A DNA stretch of 64,000 bases from Lepidurus packardi (Eukaryota > Arthropoda > Branchiopoda > Notostraca > Triopsidae): NCBI GenBank assembly GCA_023053545.1, contig JAKZAN010000007.1, positions 1,860,001 through 1,924,000 on the forward strand, read 5' to 3'. Below, piece after piece: positions 11,101-21,900 of this stretch (position 1 is the stretch's first letter; every line of letters begins with the position of its first letter). The notes under the pieces were generated by a model. It searched no databases. It worked only from the letters and a program-made list of their open reading frames with translations, and was not told where the DNA came from. Position numbers and translations under genes: made by a program.

Positions 11101-13833
11101 TAAGTCTTCGCAGTTCGCGGATCCATCGGCAGTAGGAGTGCGACGCTGTGCTGGTTAAGGAAGAAATCAGCTATTAACCTGTGTGTCTCAGATGTGACAC
11201 CAGAACCAGTGATCGAAGGCTGTAATTTGGTTTGGATGTACCATTCTATGAACCTCGTCGTTTCCATATTTGAAAAGTCTTATCGTTCCTCTTTTTTCCC
11301 CTCTTTCCTTAATAGATCACGTGGCTTCGCTATGCAAAAACCATTTCCTCCAGCAACTTTATCGCAAAATCGATGGGGCCGTGCTGCGCTCTCAAAATGA
11401 ACGTAACTTGGATTGTGTCATTACTTTCCAGACAGAATCCATCTTGCAGCGCTTTATGTTACGCTTTGATCAATTACAGCTAGACTGTAATGATCACCTA
11501 TTCATTTACGACGGGGCCCACGCCATTGGCAACTATAAGGTATAAACTATATAACTTTAACTTCCTTTGTTTCCAGGGTTAGGCTTCATACGTGATGGAG
11601 CCCTGTTTTTACTCGACCATACATTCTAAAGAAGTACTCTACATGACAATGCCCCAAAGGCAAATTCTGTGTGAGTCTGTGATATGTGTAAGATTGGGGG
11701 AGAAAAGGGTTTCCTTTTGGAATTTTCTGAATAGCACCTCGTTTATCAACGTGTCGACTGCAGGTGCTGATCGTGATCGGGGGGTGCGAGCATGCGATTC
11801 TAACGAACGGCTCTCTTTTGCTCTTTCCGTTGCTTTTATTTCCGCTTCGTCGGCCCGAAAGGCGTCACTAGAAGAAACTACGTAGAATGGATGGTTTAAC
11901 TCATCTTGAGCACCAACACGACTTGGGGCTTTCTTTTGGCACAAATGCCTTTTCGGAACGAAACGAGGGCGCCCAAGCTGGGTCAAAGGTTTAATAGTGC
12001 GGGAAAACATCCAGTAAAAAGCAAAGAAAAAAATACGTAAAATAGTGCATAAATGTTCAGAGAGCGAGAGCCTGCCAACAAAATTTACAGTTTTAATTCT
12101 CAAGGTATAAACCTCGCCCTTTTCGTTTTCCCTCCTTCAAACAATTAATCTGGAAATCATCAGATAAATTAGACCTTACCATGCACTTTCAGTCTTTTAT
12201 GTCTCGTTGTTTACGGTCTGTTACGCTGATCGTGCAGTAAAAAAACTTTCCTTTATGCGTGTAGGAAGAGGAATTTCTGTAGTGTTGCACTCAATGAAGA
12301 CTATACGAAGCTTTTGTCAGAGATGTAATTTTAAGTCCATTTCGTATCACGTGTCTGTCGCAATTAGGCAGACCTATCATGCCGGCATACGCGCCAAAGC
12401 GTGGGTACCATTTACACACGTACCAACTTTGTCACGCTAAAGTACGTCACGGACGGCTGGGGCACGGACACTAATGGTTTCCATCTGATCATTACCGCCT
12501 TCAAGGACAAAAGTAAGTTTGTATCCTAAACTATTTTTAAGGCCTGACTTCTTCACTTCTATACCAACTTGGATATTTTGTATCTTGTCATGCCCCTCCT
12601 ATTAACTTAACTATTTTATGTATCGGGAATTTGTTTCCTTTCTTTACAATTTTTTTTACGTACAACTATGTCATGCATCCCATGGCCTAGATTTTACTCC
12701 CGATAAATATCGACACAAGAATGTGGTCGTATATATGACTTTGTACGCACTCAAAAAGAAAAAAAAAAGGAAAGCAGGCCCAACAAAGTCCACAAATAAC
12801 TGTAATACATATAAGGCGTTGACGAAGCTCAAAGGAAATAAATAATAATAAAAAAGGAAAGTCGACCAAAACTTCCAACTTCGAGCACGAAACTTGAAAT
12901 CGAATTTGCCCAGTGCCGAGTCCGTAACGCACAAAGAGGCAGCATGACATGTCCGGCATGATAATAGTTCAACTCGTATTAAGCCCCTTGTCGCAGTGAA
13001 ATAATAACTCAATTCGTGTTCTCGCTTCAGCCGAGCTGGTATGCCGAGACTTTCGCTGCGCCCAGAAGGAGTTTTGCATTTCAAACGACTTGCTTTGCGA
13101 TGGAATTAACCATTGTGGAGACAACTCTGACGAGACCACCTCAGCGGTCTGCACAGGTAAGAAGATTTAGAAGATTTCCACAGAAGATTTATGAAAACCC
13201 TCGTTCAGCTTTAATAGTTACCATTATTTTAATATAAAAAAATAGTTTAATCGTATTGCTTTGTATTTGTTAAGAGCAAAATTCGGACAAAATCTTCGGG
13301 CTGGGCATCGCTGTGTTCGGGGCCATCGTAGCCAGTGTGGGAGTAGTGTTATGCGCCTTGACTATCGGCATTATCATTTGCTGTTGCCGCAGAAGGGCTG
13401 TCTTACAGAACAGTCACCCAACTGCCATAGCCAACAACTATGCAGGTAAAAAAAATCCCTTGCATAGAAATGTTACCCATTCATGAGACATTGGCTCAAA
13501 CAACTTTGCCAGCTAATGGACGGATGGACGACAAACCGCCTCCGTATGGCAGTGCCGGTCCAGGATCCATTCATTCCAACAACTATTCCCCTATGACACC
13601 AACGCTCACGACGCTGCCACTCATGATGACTTTGTCGGAAAACCGGGATCCCCCTGCGGTCGGGTCCGTCACAATTCGCCCGGGCAGCCGTTACTCCCGG
13701 GCAGGGTAAGAGTGGCACACTCGGAGAGGTAAACTAATCTCGCTTTTCACATACTTGCAACTAACGTATGCGGCTTTATCTGTTATTTGGCAGTGAGACA
13801 GTTACAAACCCCAAAGAAGAGTGGTTTGTCTGA
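8106..13833 (+). CDS. Culd: Culd-like CUB and LDLa domain single-pass membrane protein
   Basis: Type I membrane protein with one CUB domain, one LDL-receptor class A module, a transmembrane helix and a short tail. Drosophila Culd has this architecture and works in endocytic trafficking of rhodopsin and TRPL in photoreceptors. Exons: 8106-8289 (leader, hydrophobic LRPLLLVCVLMSLNGVCLA), 11316-11539 and 12368-12512 (CUB: LDCNDHLFIYDGA, ADLSCR, YVTDGWGTDTNGFHL), 13031-13156 (LDLa: six cysteines, ending CGDNSDE), 13275-13445 (membrane span then CCCRRR), 13513-13705 (proline-rich, KPPPYGS) and 13794-13833. Phases fit, predicting 360 aa. The extreme C-terminus is EEWFV-stop, a PDZ-ligand type end. 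The leader exon is the least sure: it is joined over a 3 kb intron on phase and signal-peptide grounds. The other exons are secure. Confidence 0.82.
8290..11315. other. Large first intron of the Culd-like gene
   Basis: Three kilobases with no recognisable exon. It contains AT-rich stretches and a local repeat of AAAATCTTC-type units at about 9425-9460. Open frames on both strands carry no family signal. It may hold regulatory sequence; nothing specific is visible. Confidence 0.5.
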
Positions 13834-14771
13834 GGTAAAAAGACAAGACTGGGTGAAAAAGCTCGTATAAACTTGAATTTTACGATTTTAATGCCTTGTG
13901 TTCTTGTAGTCAAACTCCCCGTCCGCAGGGGGCAATAACACTCGGCCCTTCCGTCCGACATCATCAAAACATGAGTGCATGTCGAAGATCATATAACATG
14001 GACCTATAACTAACAATTGAAAACCAACGTCTCCCAAAAAGCAGCAGCAAATTTGCATGGTACTTCCCGCCCCGAGAAAAAAGACTCCTTTTTAACTATT
14101 TCACTGTTCCGCCACCAGCACTGTCGTCGAACAGCCTTGGTACATAACTCTTGTGATTTCACCTTCTCAAACATATCTTGAGCAACGGAGCAGCAAAACT
14201 TGGCTGTGGACGTTTCCAGGTTGGAAGATTATTAAGTCAGTCTCAATAACATGACTTGCAAGCAAATCACGGACACTTTTCGAGCTTCAACTTACCAATT
14301 GCCCTCGTGCTTGTCGCTTTTAACGTAAAATTTATTTTCAGACCAAAAACTTACCACATCACAACTATCCGAAGAAAAACATATCTTAAGAATGGAATGA
14401 AAGTAGTTATTAGATGCTTAGGGTCTGGAAAAACAAATGCTAAGAATTCGTATATGGTACATTTTACTCAAAATTTTGTTTGTTAATTCATATTTGGAAT
14501 GTGAAATTACGGTGCGGTTCCTGCACTTGTTATGATAAAAAAAAAGAAGCCCGTATATCATTGCTTAAAATTTTCCGATGAAGATAGAAGAAAGTGTTGT
14601 TTGCGAGCCTGGGATTTTCTTTATATTCATTTTTTTATTATTATTATGGTGCAGGATTCATTCTTTGCCAGAAGGGAGCAATAAAATCGTCAAGTATTAC
14701 GTTGTTCGCCAATTTGAGTTGTTTATTCCTTCTAATACGGACAAAAAAAAAAACAGATCTCGAAACCAGAA

Positions 14772-14812
14772 CTTAATCGTGGCTTAATCGTGACTTAATC
14801 GTGTCTTAATGC
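14772..14812. repeat. Tandem CTTAATCGTG repeat
   Basis: Three complete and one partial copies of an 11-base unit (CTTAATCGTG plus one variable base) in direct head-to-tail order. A minor local satellite with no evident function. Confidence 0.8.
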
Positions 14813-15004
14813 TGTTAGCCTTGGGCTATACATTTTAACCACTATTTGTAGCATAATACATTGCTGAACAACAATGTCCCGTCTGGGATACATTTAAAGA
14901 GTATTCATTTGAATATTATTTTTCGCACTTCTAGCCCCTCGCAGTACTAGGCAACAAAATTAATTGCTGTATGTAACCGTCATGGTATCTCTAATTTGTT
15001 TTTC

Positions 15005-15034
15005 TTGGGGGTTGACACCTTGGGGGTTGACACT
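15005..15034. repeat. Direct repeat of TTGGGGGTTGACAC-type unit
   Basis: Two adjacent near-identical copies of a 14-15 base unit (CTTGGGGGTTGACAC). A short tandem duplication with no coding meaning. Confidence 0.75.
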
Positions 15035-15803
15035 ATTTTTCCCAAAACCACGCTACAGAACATTGGTTCCTCTTTGAACTTAAGAAAGAACGAAAACTAA
15101 CTTTGTTCATTCAGATTTCGTCCATACAAAAAAAAAACTTACCCATAGTCTCAAGTTAATCAAGCACTGCAGCCCATGTAGTAATTACAATACATTATCA
15201 CAAAAGGAGTTTGCCTCGTAAAGTAACACAATGTGCCTACTGTTAGGATGAATCCAAGTAATTCTCGGCGCCAAACTTCGGTCTACGGAGAGTGCAGACC
15301 CTCGGAGAGGAGGTCCCCAAGTTTCTCGCCGGGGATCTGCCCTAAACCCAAACCCGGTTTAGTTCGTTTCAAGAGCCTTTACTCGCAATTTCCAAGCACG
15401 CAAGTCATCAGTCTGCGTCCGGAGGTTGATTGTGAGGTAGAGAGCGTGCAAAGGATAATTTACCTCGGTGAAACGTTCCTTCAATTATTTCACGTAGTAT
15501 ACAGGCCTGTGTGTTTTTGTGCATTGCGAATACAAACGTGCCATATTGGATAATCCAACCTATTTCCAGTCCCCAGCTGTAGGTTCTACTGCCATCTCTT
15601 CAGATTGAACGCAAAAACCCAGTTGTAAGCAGCACGGGCTCAAATTGAACTGAGAAGCAAACTGTGAATTGTCAAGTAACTTGAGAGTGATGTCCCTCAT
15701 AATGAAGTCTTAAGTTGGTGTTTTTGTTGCTAAATTTAGCGGGGAAGAAGGGGGAAAAGCCGCGGTATTTTACAAAGTTAAAAAGGAGACGAAGCTTTTG
15801 GGC

Positions 15804-15924
15804 ATGGGTTATTGGAGCATTCAACTGCGTGGCGGGACGACAGATTCCCTGCTGTTGGGTCTATGGATGTACGCTGTCATCTGGAGTTGTAGCAGCCCAG
15901 CGGTGGTGCATTCTCAATATTCAG
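15804..15924 (+). other. wb: Laminin alpha exon 1: signal peptide
   Basis: The exon begins MGYWSIQL and contains a hydrophobic core ([12 protein letters not shown]) followed by a small-residue cleavage region, ending QYS plus one base. The donor GTAAGA and phase 1 exactly match the LN exon at 20975, whose first residues complete as D-Y-N-G. The join crosses a 5 kb intron and is inferred, not seen. Confidence 0.65.
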
Positions 15925-18900
15925 GTAAGATTGAAATCACCCACCTCCTTCAAGATCCCTGGCAGAGGCAAAGCAAAGAGGGGGTTCATGCTCGTTTTCC
16001 CAGGGAAATGAACCGTCCACCAGCGGCGAATGGTCACTAAAGGAAACGTCTGCAAACTGACTCATTTCCAATATACTAGTGTAGTATAGCGGGAGCATTT
16101 TTCTCGGAAATTCGTGCATTCCAATGGAAATGACGTACGACCTTCGACCCTGGCCTTACTGTCTTGTCTTTTCCTTTTCACTGTTTTGCTTTTCCTCCCC
16201 GGAATACTATAATACGGTAGCTTTCAGCCAAATGTAAGCCATCCTCAAACGTAGGTGGTCGGAGCCTTCAGGGGGTGGTAGTTACACTTCATCAGGTTAC
16301 CAATTTTTGACCCGTTGACACCTCCTTTTTCCTCTAACCATTGTAATTAGAGAAGGCCCTCTCGTTTCCTTTTTAAAAAGAATCCCCGCTCGTAAAGAAA
16401 ACCATGACAAGGGCTTGATCGTAACGTGTCTATCAGAAAATAGGCTATTCCTAAAAACTTTTTTCACTTTAGCTTGTCAATTAGGGGGAACAGCTGTAGC
16501 CGGCGTTGACAGTGTTAATGAATATCGTGTCGTGTAACCTATTCAGTCCACGAGCGCTTTCACATGTGGTGGACGGCCGAACGACGACGCCCCGAAGCGA
16601 AACGCAACCAAAAATAAAGCTTATTGTCTGCTACGATTCACTTAGAAGGTGGCCGGAAGTACTTTGTCACTTCCGTCTCAGGTATCGCCAAGGACCTTCA
16701 TGATTTCCCCTGGAAAAGCTGCCACTGTATCTTAAACTTGGACTAAGCGAAAGTGCCGGTTCAGGTGGTAAAAAAAAAATTGCGAATAAGTAACTTTACC
16801 CACTTTGTGTGTGTGTCAGACGCTCGCCATTTTCCTCTCTGCCCTGTCCCAGAGCTGTAAGACCCCAGCGTTTTATGACCCTCATTAGGTAGAACAACAT
16901 GGCCTCCAGCTTCCTCTACTCGACTTAACAATAAGTTTCTAACAAAGACATGAAACTGTCTCGCAGCTCTTCTGCTCGCTTATTCTTCGCGCCATTGTTA
17001 CCTGTAGCCCAACTCGATCGCTACTAGGTCTCATGGCTTTATGGCCTCCAGTTTTCTTACTTGGACCTTGCTACGGGTTTGCAACTGGTAATCAAGGTAA
17101 AGTCTCACCGTTCTCTCCCTGTCTCAGCAGGTATAGGTCGGCGCTCAATTGACCAAAAAAATGGGTCTTCTACTTATCTGAAACAAAACCCTCCATAAGC
17201 TAACAACATCACTTGAACTGGCAAAAGGCGTTTTTTATGACTCGGAACACAAGAAACCGCCAGCATTTCTGCCTGAATCCATTAATCCAATTGTTATCTA
17301 CTCCAATACCTTCCTATTGTCCAATTTATTTTGTATCGTAACATTGCCTGAGATCGTATCACGCCCACGACGGTATAAAGAATAAGAATGGAAAAAAAGA
17401 GTACAAGTCTCACTAAAGCGAAAGGCTTGGGCACTTGGGTACGAATGGTAGAAAAGACCTCAATGGTAACAGGTAAAGGTTCAAGCCGGTGAATTCTAAG
17501 TGGACATAACAATGAGGTTACTTGCTTCATAGTTAACAGTGAGCAGGAGCAACTCGTTCGAGCTCTGTGCCTCGTTAATGCACCGGCAAACACGAAAAGA
17601 CAACTTAAGAAGCATAACAAGTTCCAACGTTACAGACTTGAGCGCATTGGGGAAATTCTGTACGTATTATACAACCTGGGTGGTAACGAAAGGGGGAGGA
17701 AGCTCCATAATGACAAAAAACTGGTCATCAAGGTAAAAGGCAGCCTTGTTCTATCCATTGGAATCATAAAGTTCAATTTTCCTTGCCCTTGCCTTGTATA
17801 GGATTTCTTTTTTGTTCTTTTTGTATTTTTTTTTTTTTTGTTAAAGAGGAAAGAAGGACCTAATATCCAGAGTATTCTTGTATTGGCTGCATGGCAAAGA
17901 TTTTCTAGGGATAGGTGACAAGAACTCCTGCTGATGGAACCATTGTCGGCCAAACAATGCGCACCCCAAGAGAGCAATTTCTCTCCATTAAGTTTCCCAA
18001 GAACAAACGCCGAGATGCGGCAGTGTAGTTGAATTTTATTTGTAAAATTGGCCTCCAGTTCAAGAATTTTCTTTCTTTTTCATTCTTTTGGTCCAAGTTT
18101 TTACCTCCTGTTGGGAAATTTTCACAAATAGCTGGCCGGGATTATAGCGATAACATGATGGAACCCTAAACCTTAAAGAATCTCGAGATGTTGATATTCA
18201 TCAGTGACTTCCCAAGTGGAAATTCATAAAAAGACCTCCTAGTTCTGTTCTTATAATTTTTGAAAAATGTGTGTAGCCAGAAAGCTTTCTCACGAACAAT
18301 TTCATTTCTAGAGCACTTCTCCTTTGCATGCTATCTTTTTTCCCAGCCCGAGAAACAGAGAAAACGTGGCCAGATTTATTTTTTTATCACTCTTTTTTGC
18401 CTTATAGGTTACAGCATGGAGCATCAAGGCTTTCTCTTCTCCTTCTACCCACACTAGCTTGTAAATATGGCTGGAATAAAGTACGGGAACACGCGGTAGG
18501 TATATAAAAGTGCAGAGCCGACCGGGGTTTGGCTGGACATTTGCAAGAATGCAAATGCGAACATTAGCATAAATAGCAAAAGGGTCGCAAGCATGTTTAT
18601 TTCCCCGATCAGCCTTGGGAACCTCCCTTCAAGCCTCGAACTTCTCGCCCGGGTTCCTTTTGTATACAAGAGAATGCATTTCACGGTCACGGTTAATTAT
18701 ATAAAGGTATAGTGGAAAAGTAAACTTCCTCCGGTCAAAGCTATAGCAAAGAGGCGCGGGTCCTTCATCATAACCCATTAGATTCCCTCCAAGCATGTGC
18801 AATTTACGAAGTTCGCAAAAATATTATGACAAGTCACAGCCCCAAAATGCTGGAAGGCTTTCAAGCATTCTGAGGGATTCGGCATTCTGGCTTCGAAGTG

Positions 18901-21900
18901 TGATAGCTGCAGATGGGGGCCAAACGCTCCCAGATCCCTCAACGTCAGACACTTTGATATGAGATGACATGTTAAAAACCCCATGTCATACGTAACAAGT
19001 TTGAAATTCTGACACGCCAAAGCCCAGTCTATGGAAATTCCTTGATGGCGACTAAACTTTGTCTTCTTTGGCCACATTTTCCGTATCGACATATTCGGCT
19101 AGGCTCATTTCCCCTGTTAGGAAAATACTATGCCTTGTAACTTCTCTACTGTAAAAATGATAATAATAATAATAATAATAAGCATTGAAAAGAGATGACG
19201 AGCTTGTGAGCAGTTTTTATTTATTTTTTTTAATATTTTTTCAATTTTACCTTATGGAGAAATGAAAGGGGACTTAAGGCCCAGTCGCTTGTCATCATGT
19301 TCGTCAATGACAACTATGCACAAGATGTGCCATCTCATCTGTCAAATCAATGCTCCCCCCCCCCCCCCTTGCTTGACTTTTATGCATTATGCATACAAAA
19401 GCACTGCTTTTTCGAGACTCTCGCTCTGTCTAGTTCTGCCTTCCACATCTCGACCATCTCCGCTGTTCTGTTTCTTTGACTTATCTACCAGCATGCAGTC
19501 CGCGGTAACGGTCCTTTTGGTTGGGACTATTTTTTATTTATTTCTTTTTTACTGCTATTCTAGTATAGTTTTGCTTCTTTTCTTTCTTTCTTGCTCTTAC
19601 CTGATCACTTACCAAGTGAAAATCGTACTTAGGCGTCCACAATAAGCACAAGGACTCATTACTTACCTATTCCAGCGGACCTTTTTTTTAAGGGAGGGAG
19701 CGTCCGAACATTCGTGACTTATTACTTTCGAGCACATGGCGAAACCTAACAATATGCCATGCAAGGTATATAGCCAAACACCAACAGGGTGTTAAAGCAT
19801 ATTCCATAGGGACAACTTGGGTGGTCCATGCCTTCGCTGAGATAAAAGGTTATTTCAATGTAGGGCGGCATAACTCTGGGAGAAGAGAACAAATGGGGGA
19901 AAAAGTCCCGAAAAGAAGGAAACTTACGGGCTGTCGAACCTTTACACGCCTTAACGAGCACTCAAATTATGCCGGCTTTGTTATTATCTCGTGGGCTCAC
20001 GATGTTTTTTGCCATGTTAACCAACAGGAAAAAAAGTAACCTAAAAGCAAAAAAGAGCAGGTTGGTTTCTGTTGTTTCGCAGAGAGGAAATCGAGTGAAA
20101 GGAGGGCTCTTGTATCTGTCTCCCGTGTCCCTGTCCCATCCATCATCATACTGCCAATTACCATCTATGCTTAAGAGTGTGTAAACATGCGACAAGGACC
20201 TCCACAAACACAACCACGCCAGTGTTGGGTGACCTAGCTTGACCTTCCCCAGCGAGGGTAGATATCAGTCTCCCGAGGATTCATGGAGTACCCCTTCCTC
20301 TTTGCAGGCAGGCCAAAACCTCTTCAGAAAATCGGTTCTTTTCCAGATTTTCGCATCCTTTTGGCTGCATGTTCCTGTTTTGGAAGGAAGCGCTAATAGT
20401 GCTGTGCCGTACTAATTTGCCAAGTCATAAATATCCATTATGGAAACTGGCAGCAACGACCTCAGACCCTTGCGCTTGTTTTGGGCTCGCCAAAGATTTA
20501 TAGAACAAAATATCCAGGCGTGAAACATGCTGTTGCTTCCCAAGATCGCACTTGTGTTGATAGCGGTGATTTCTTTTTTATATCTTAATATACGATCAGA
20601 AATGTACACAACGTCTCCAAGTGGTCTAGACACTTGTAGGTTGGGTCTTGTGTAGTCTTGTAAAGGAAGCAAAGGGGGGTATATGGCAACGAGTACTAAG
20701 AGCTATGTGTATCGCAGCTACGATGCAAAATATGCATAAATGTCGGGTTCTTATACAACTTACTCATAACGGCGCCACAAGTCGTCTCTCTTTGGCTTAG
20801 TTTTTTTTTATTTTCCGTCATTTTTGCTTCGATAGTAGCGTTCCAAACTCTTGCCAAGAATTCCAGCCCAAAACACTCAAGCGCCTTCATCTGAAACCCT
20901 AATCTTATCCTATAAAGGTTCTTTGATGCTTTTAAACCTATTTTTTTTTTCCCTTGACTGCTTTTTTTTCGCAGATTACAATGGCAACGGGAATGGTGAG
21001 AAGGGCCTGTTTCCCAACGTCTTCAACTTGGCAACAGATGCAGACATTAGCGCTAATGCCACTTGCGGAGAAGCGGGACCTGAGATCTTCTGCAAACTTG
21101 TCGAACACGTTCTGGTACGTGCACCTCAATGCGGCGTTTGCGACGCTAACGCTTTGGACCCAAGTTTGAGCCATCCGATCAGTCACGCGATCGACGGTGC
21201 TAACACTTGGTGGCAAAGCCCAACTTTGCAAAATGGACGCCGTTTCGAATGGGTTACCGTAACGTTGGATCTTAAGCAAGTACGTCTACCAACTTTACTT
21301 CTATATCTCTGTTCTTGTTGTAGAAAAGCATTCCTTTATACGAGCCGGAACAATGCTAGAAAGGTCGGGGTAAAGAGATATAATGTAAAATAAGGATTAA
21401 GGCTGCCGTGTACCTTACCTCATTGATGCGAAACAGTCACAGAGGGCGCTGATGTTTGTTATTGTTTTGCGAAAATCTTGCATCCATTTTTTCATTAAAT
21501 GTGCCGGTTTAACAAAGAATCGTCTTGGAAGTCCTCATGCTAACCGTCTATATCGAGCTAAGGTAACACAAAAAGAAAAAGAACTGCGTGTTGTGTCTTT
21601 TAAGTTAATCCCAAAGAAAGTTAATTTATTGCTTCAACGACGAGGAGTGAAGATGAGCAATCGACGAAACTGACCGTAACGACTGAGGTATTGCGACGTG
21701 CGACGTGTTTGAAGAAAATAAGAAGTTGGGAACTAATCTGTCATGTTTCTTCTGGCATCCGCGCCCTTGCCTATGCTGGCGCCTTTTGTGCCCTTATTAC
21801 AGAGCGTAGGTTTTGGCTCCGGATTTTATTCATAAGAGTTCTAGACTGCTGTGCAAGTCTCGTCTGGGGTGTGAAGCTTGTGTACGAAATGTTAAAGGTA

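Larger units (their letters stand above)
13834..15803. other. Intergenic region upstream of laminin alpha
   Basis: About 2 kb without a supported gene. It contains short tandem repeats at 14772-14812 and 15005-15034, listed separately. The stretch 15230-15470 is more GC-rich and open in one frame, but the predicted peptide has no recognisable family and could be 5' UTR or promoter sequence of the laminin gene. Confidence 0.45.
15925..20974. other. Laminin alpha intron 1
   Basis: Five kilobases with no recognised exon. It includes two TATA-like elements (18501-18510 and about 18697-18705), a TAA/ATA microsatellite at 19159-19182, a poly-C run at about 19353-19368 and pyrimidine-rich DNA. First introns of laminin genes commonly hold enhancers, but nothing here identifies one. 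Confidence 0.55.

Noticed and set aside
12190..12237. Candidate CUB exon starting after CACTTTCAG
   Set aside because: The next AG at 12366-12367 gives ADLSCR, the expected CUB continuation, in the right phase; the earlier frame does not resemble the family.
13446..13512. Stop codon shortly after the Culd-like membrane helix, or a 22-base intron
   Set aside because: A 67-base intron ending TTTGCCAG gives the proline-rich tail in phase; 22 bases would be too short for splicing and the stop frame lacks any support.
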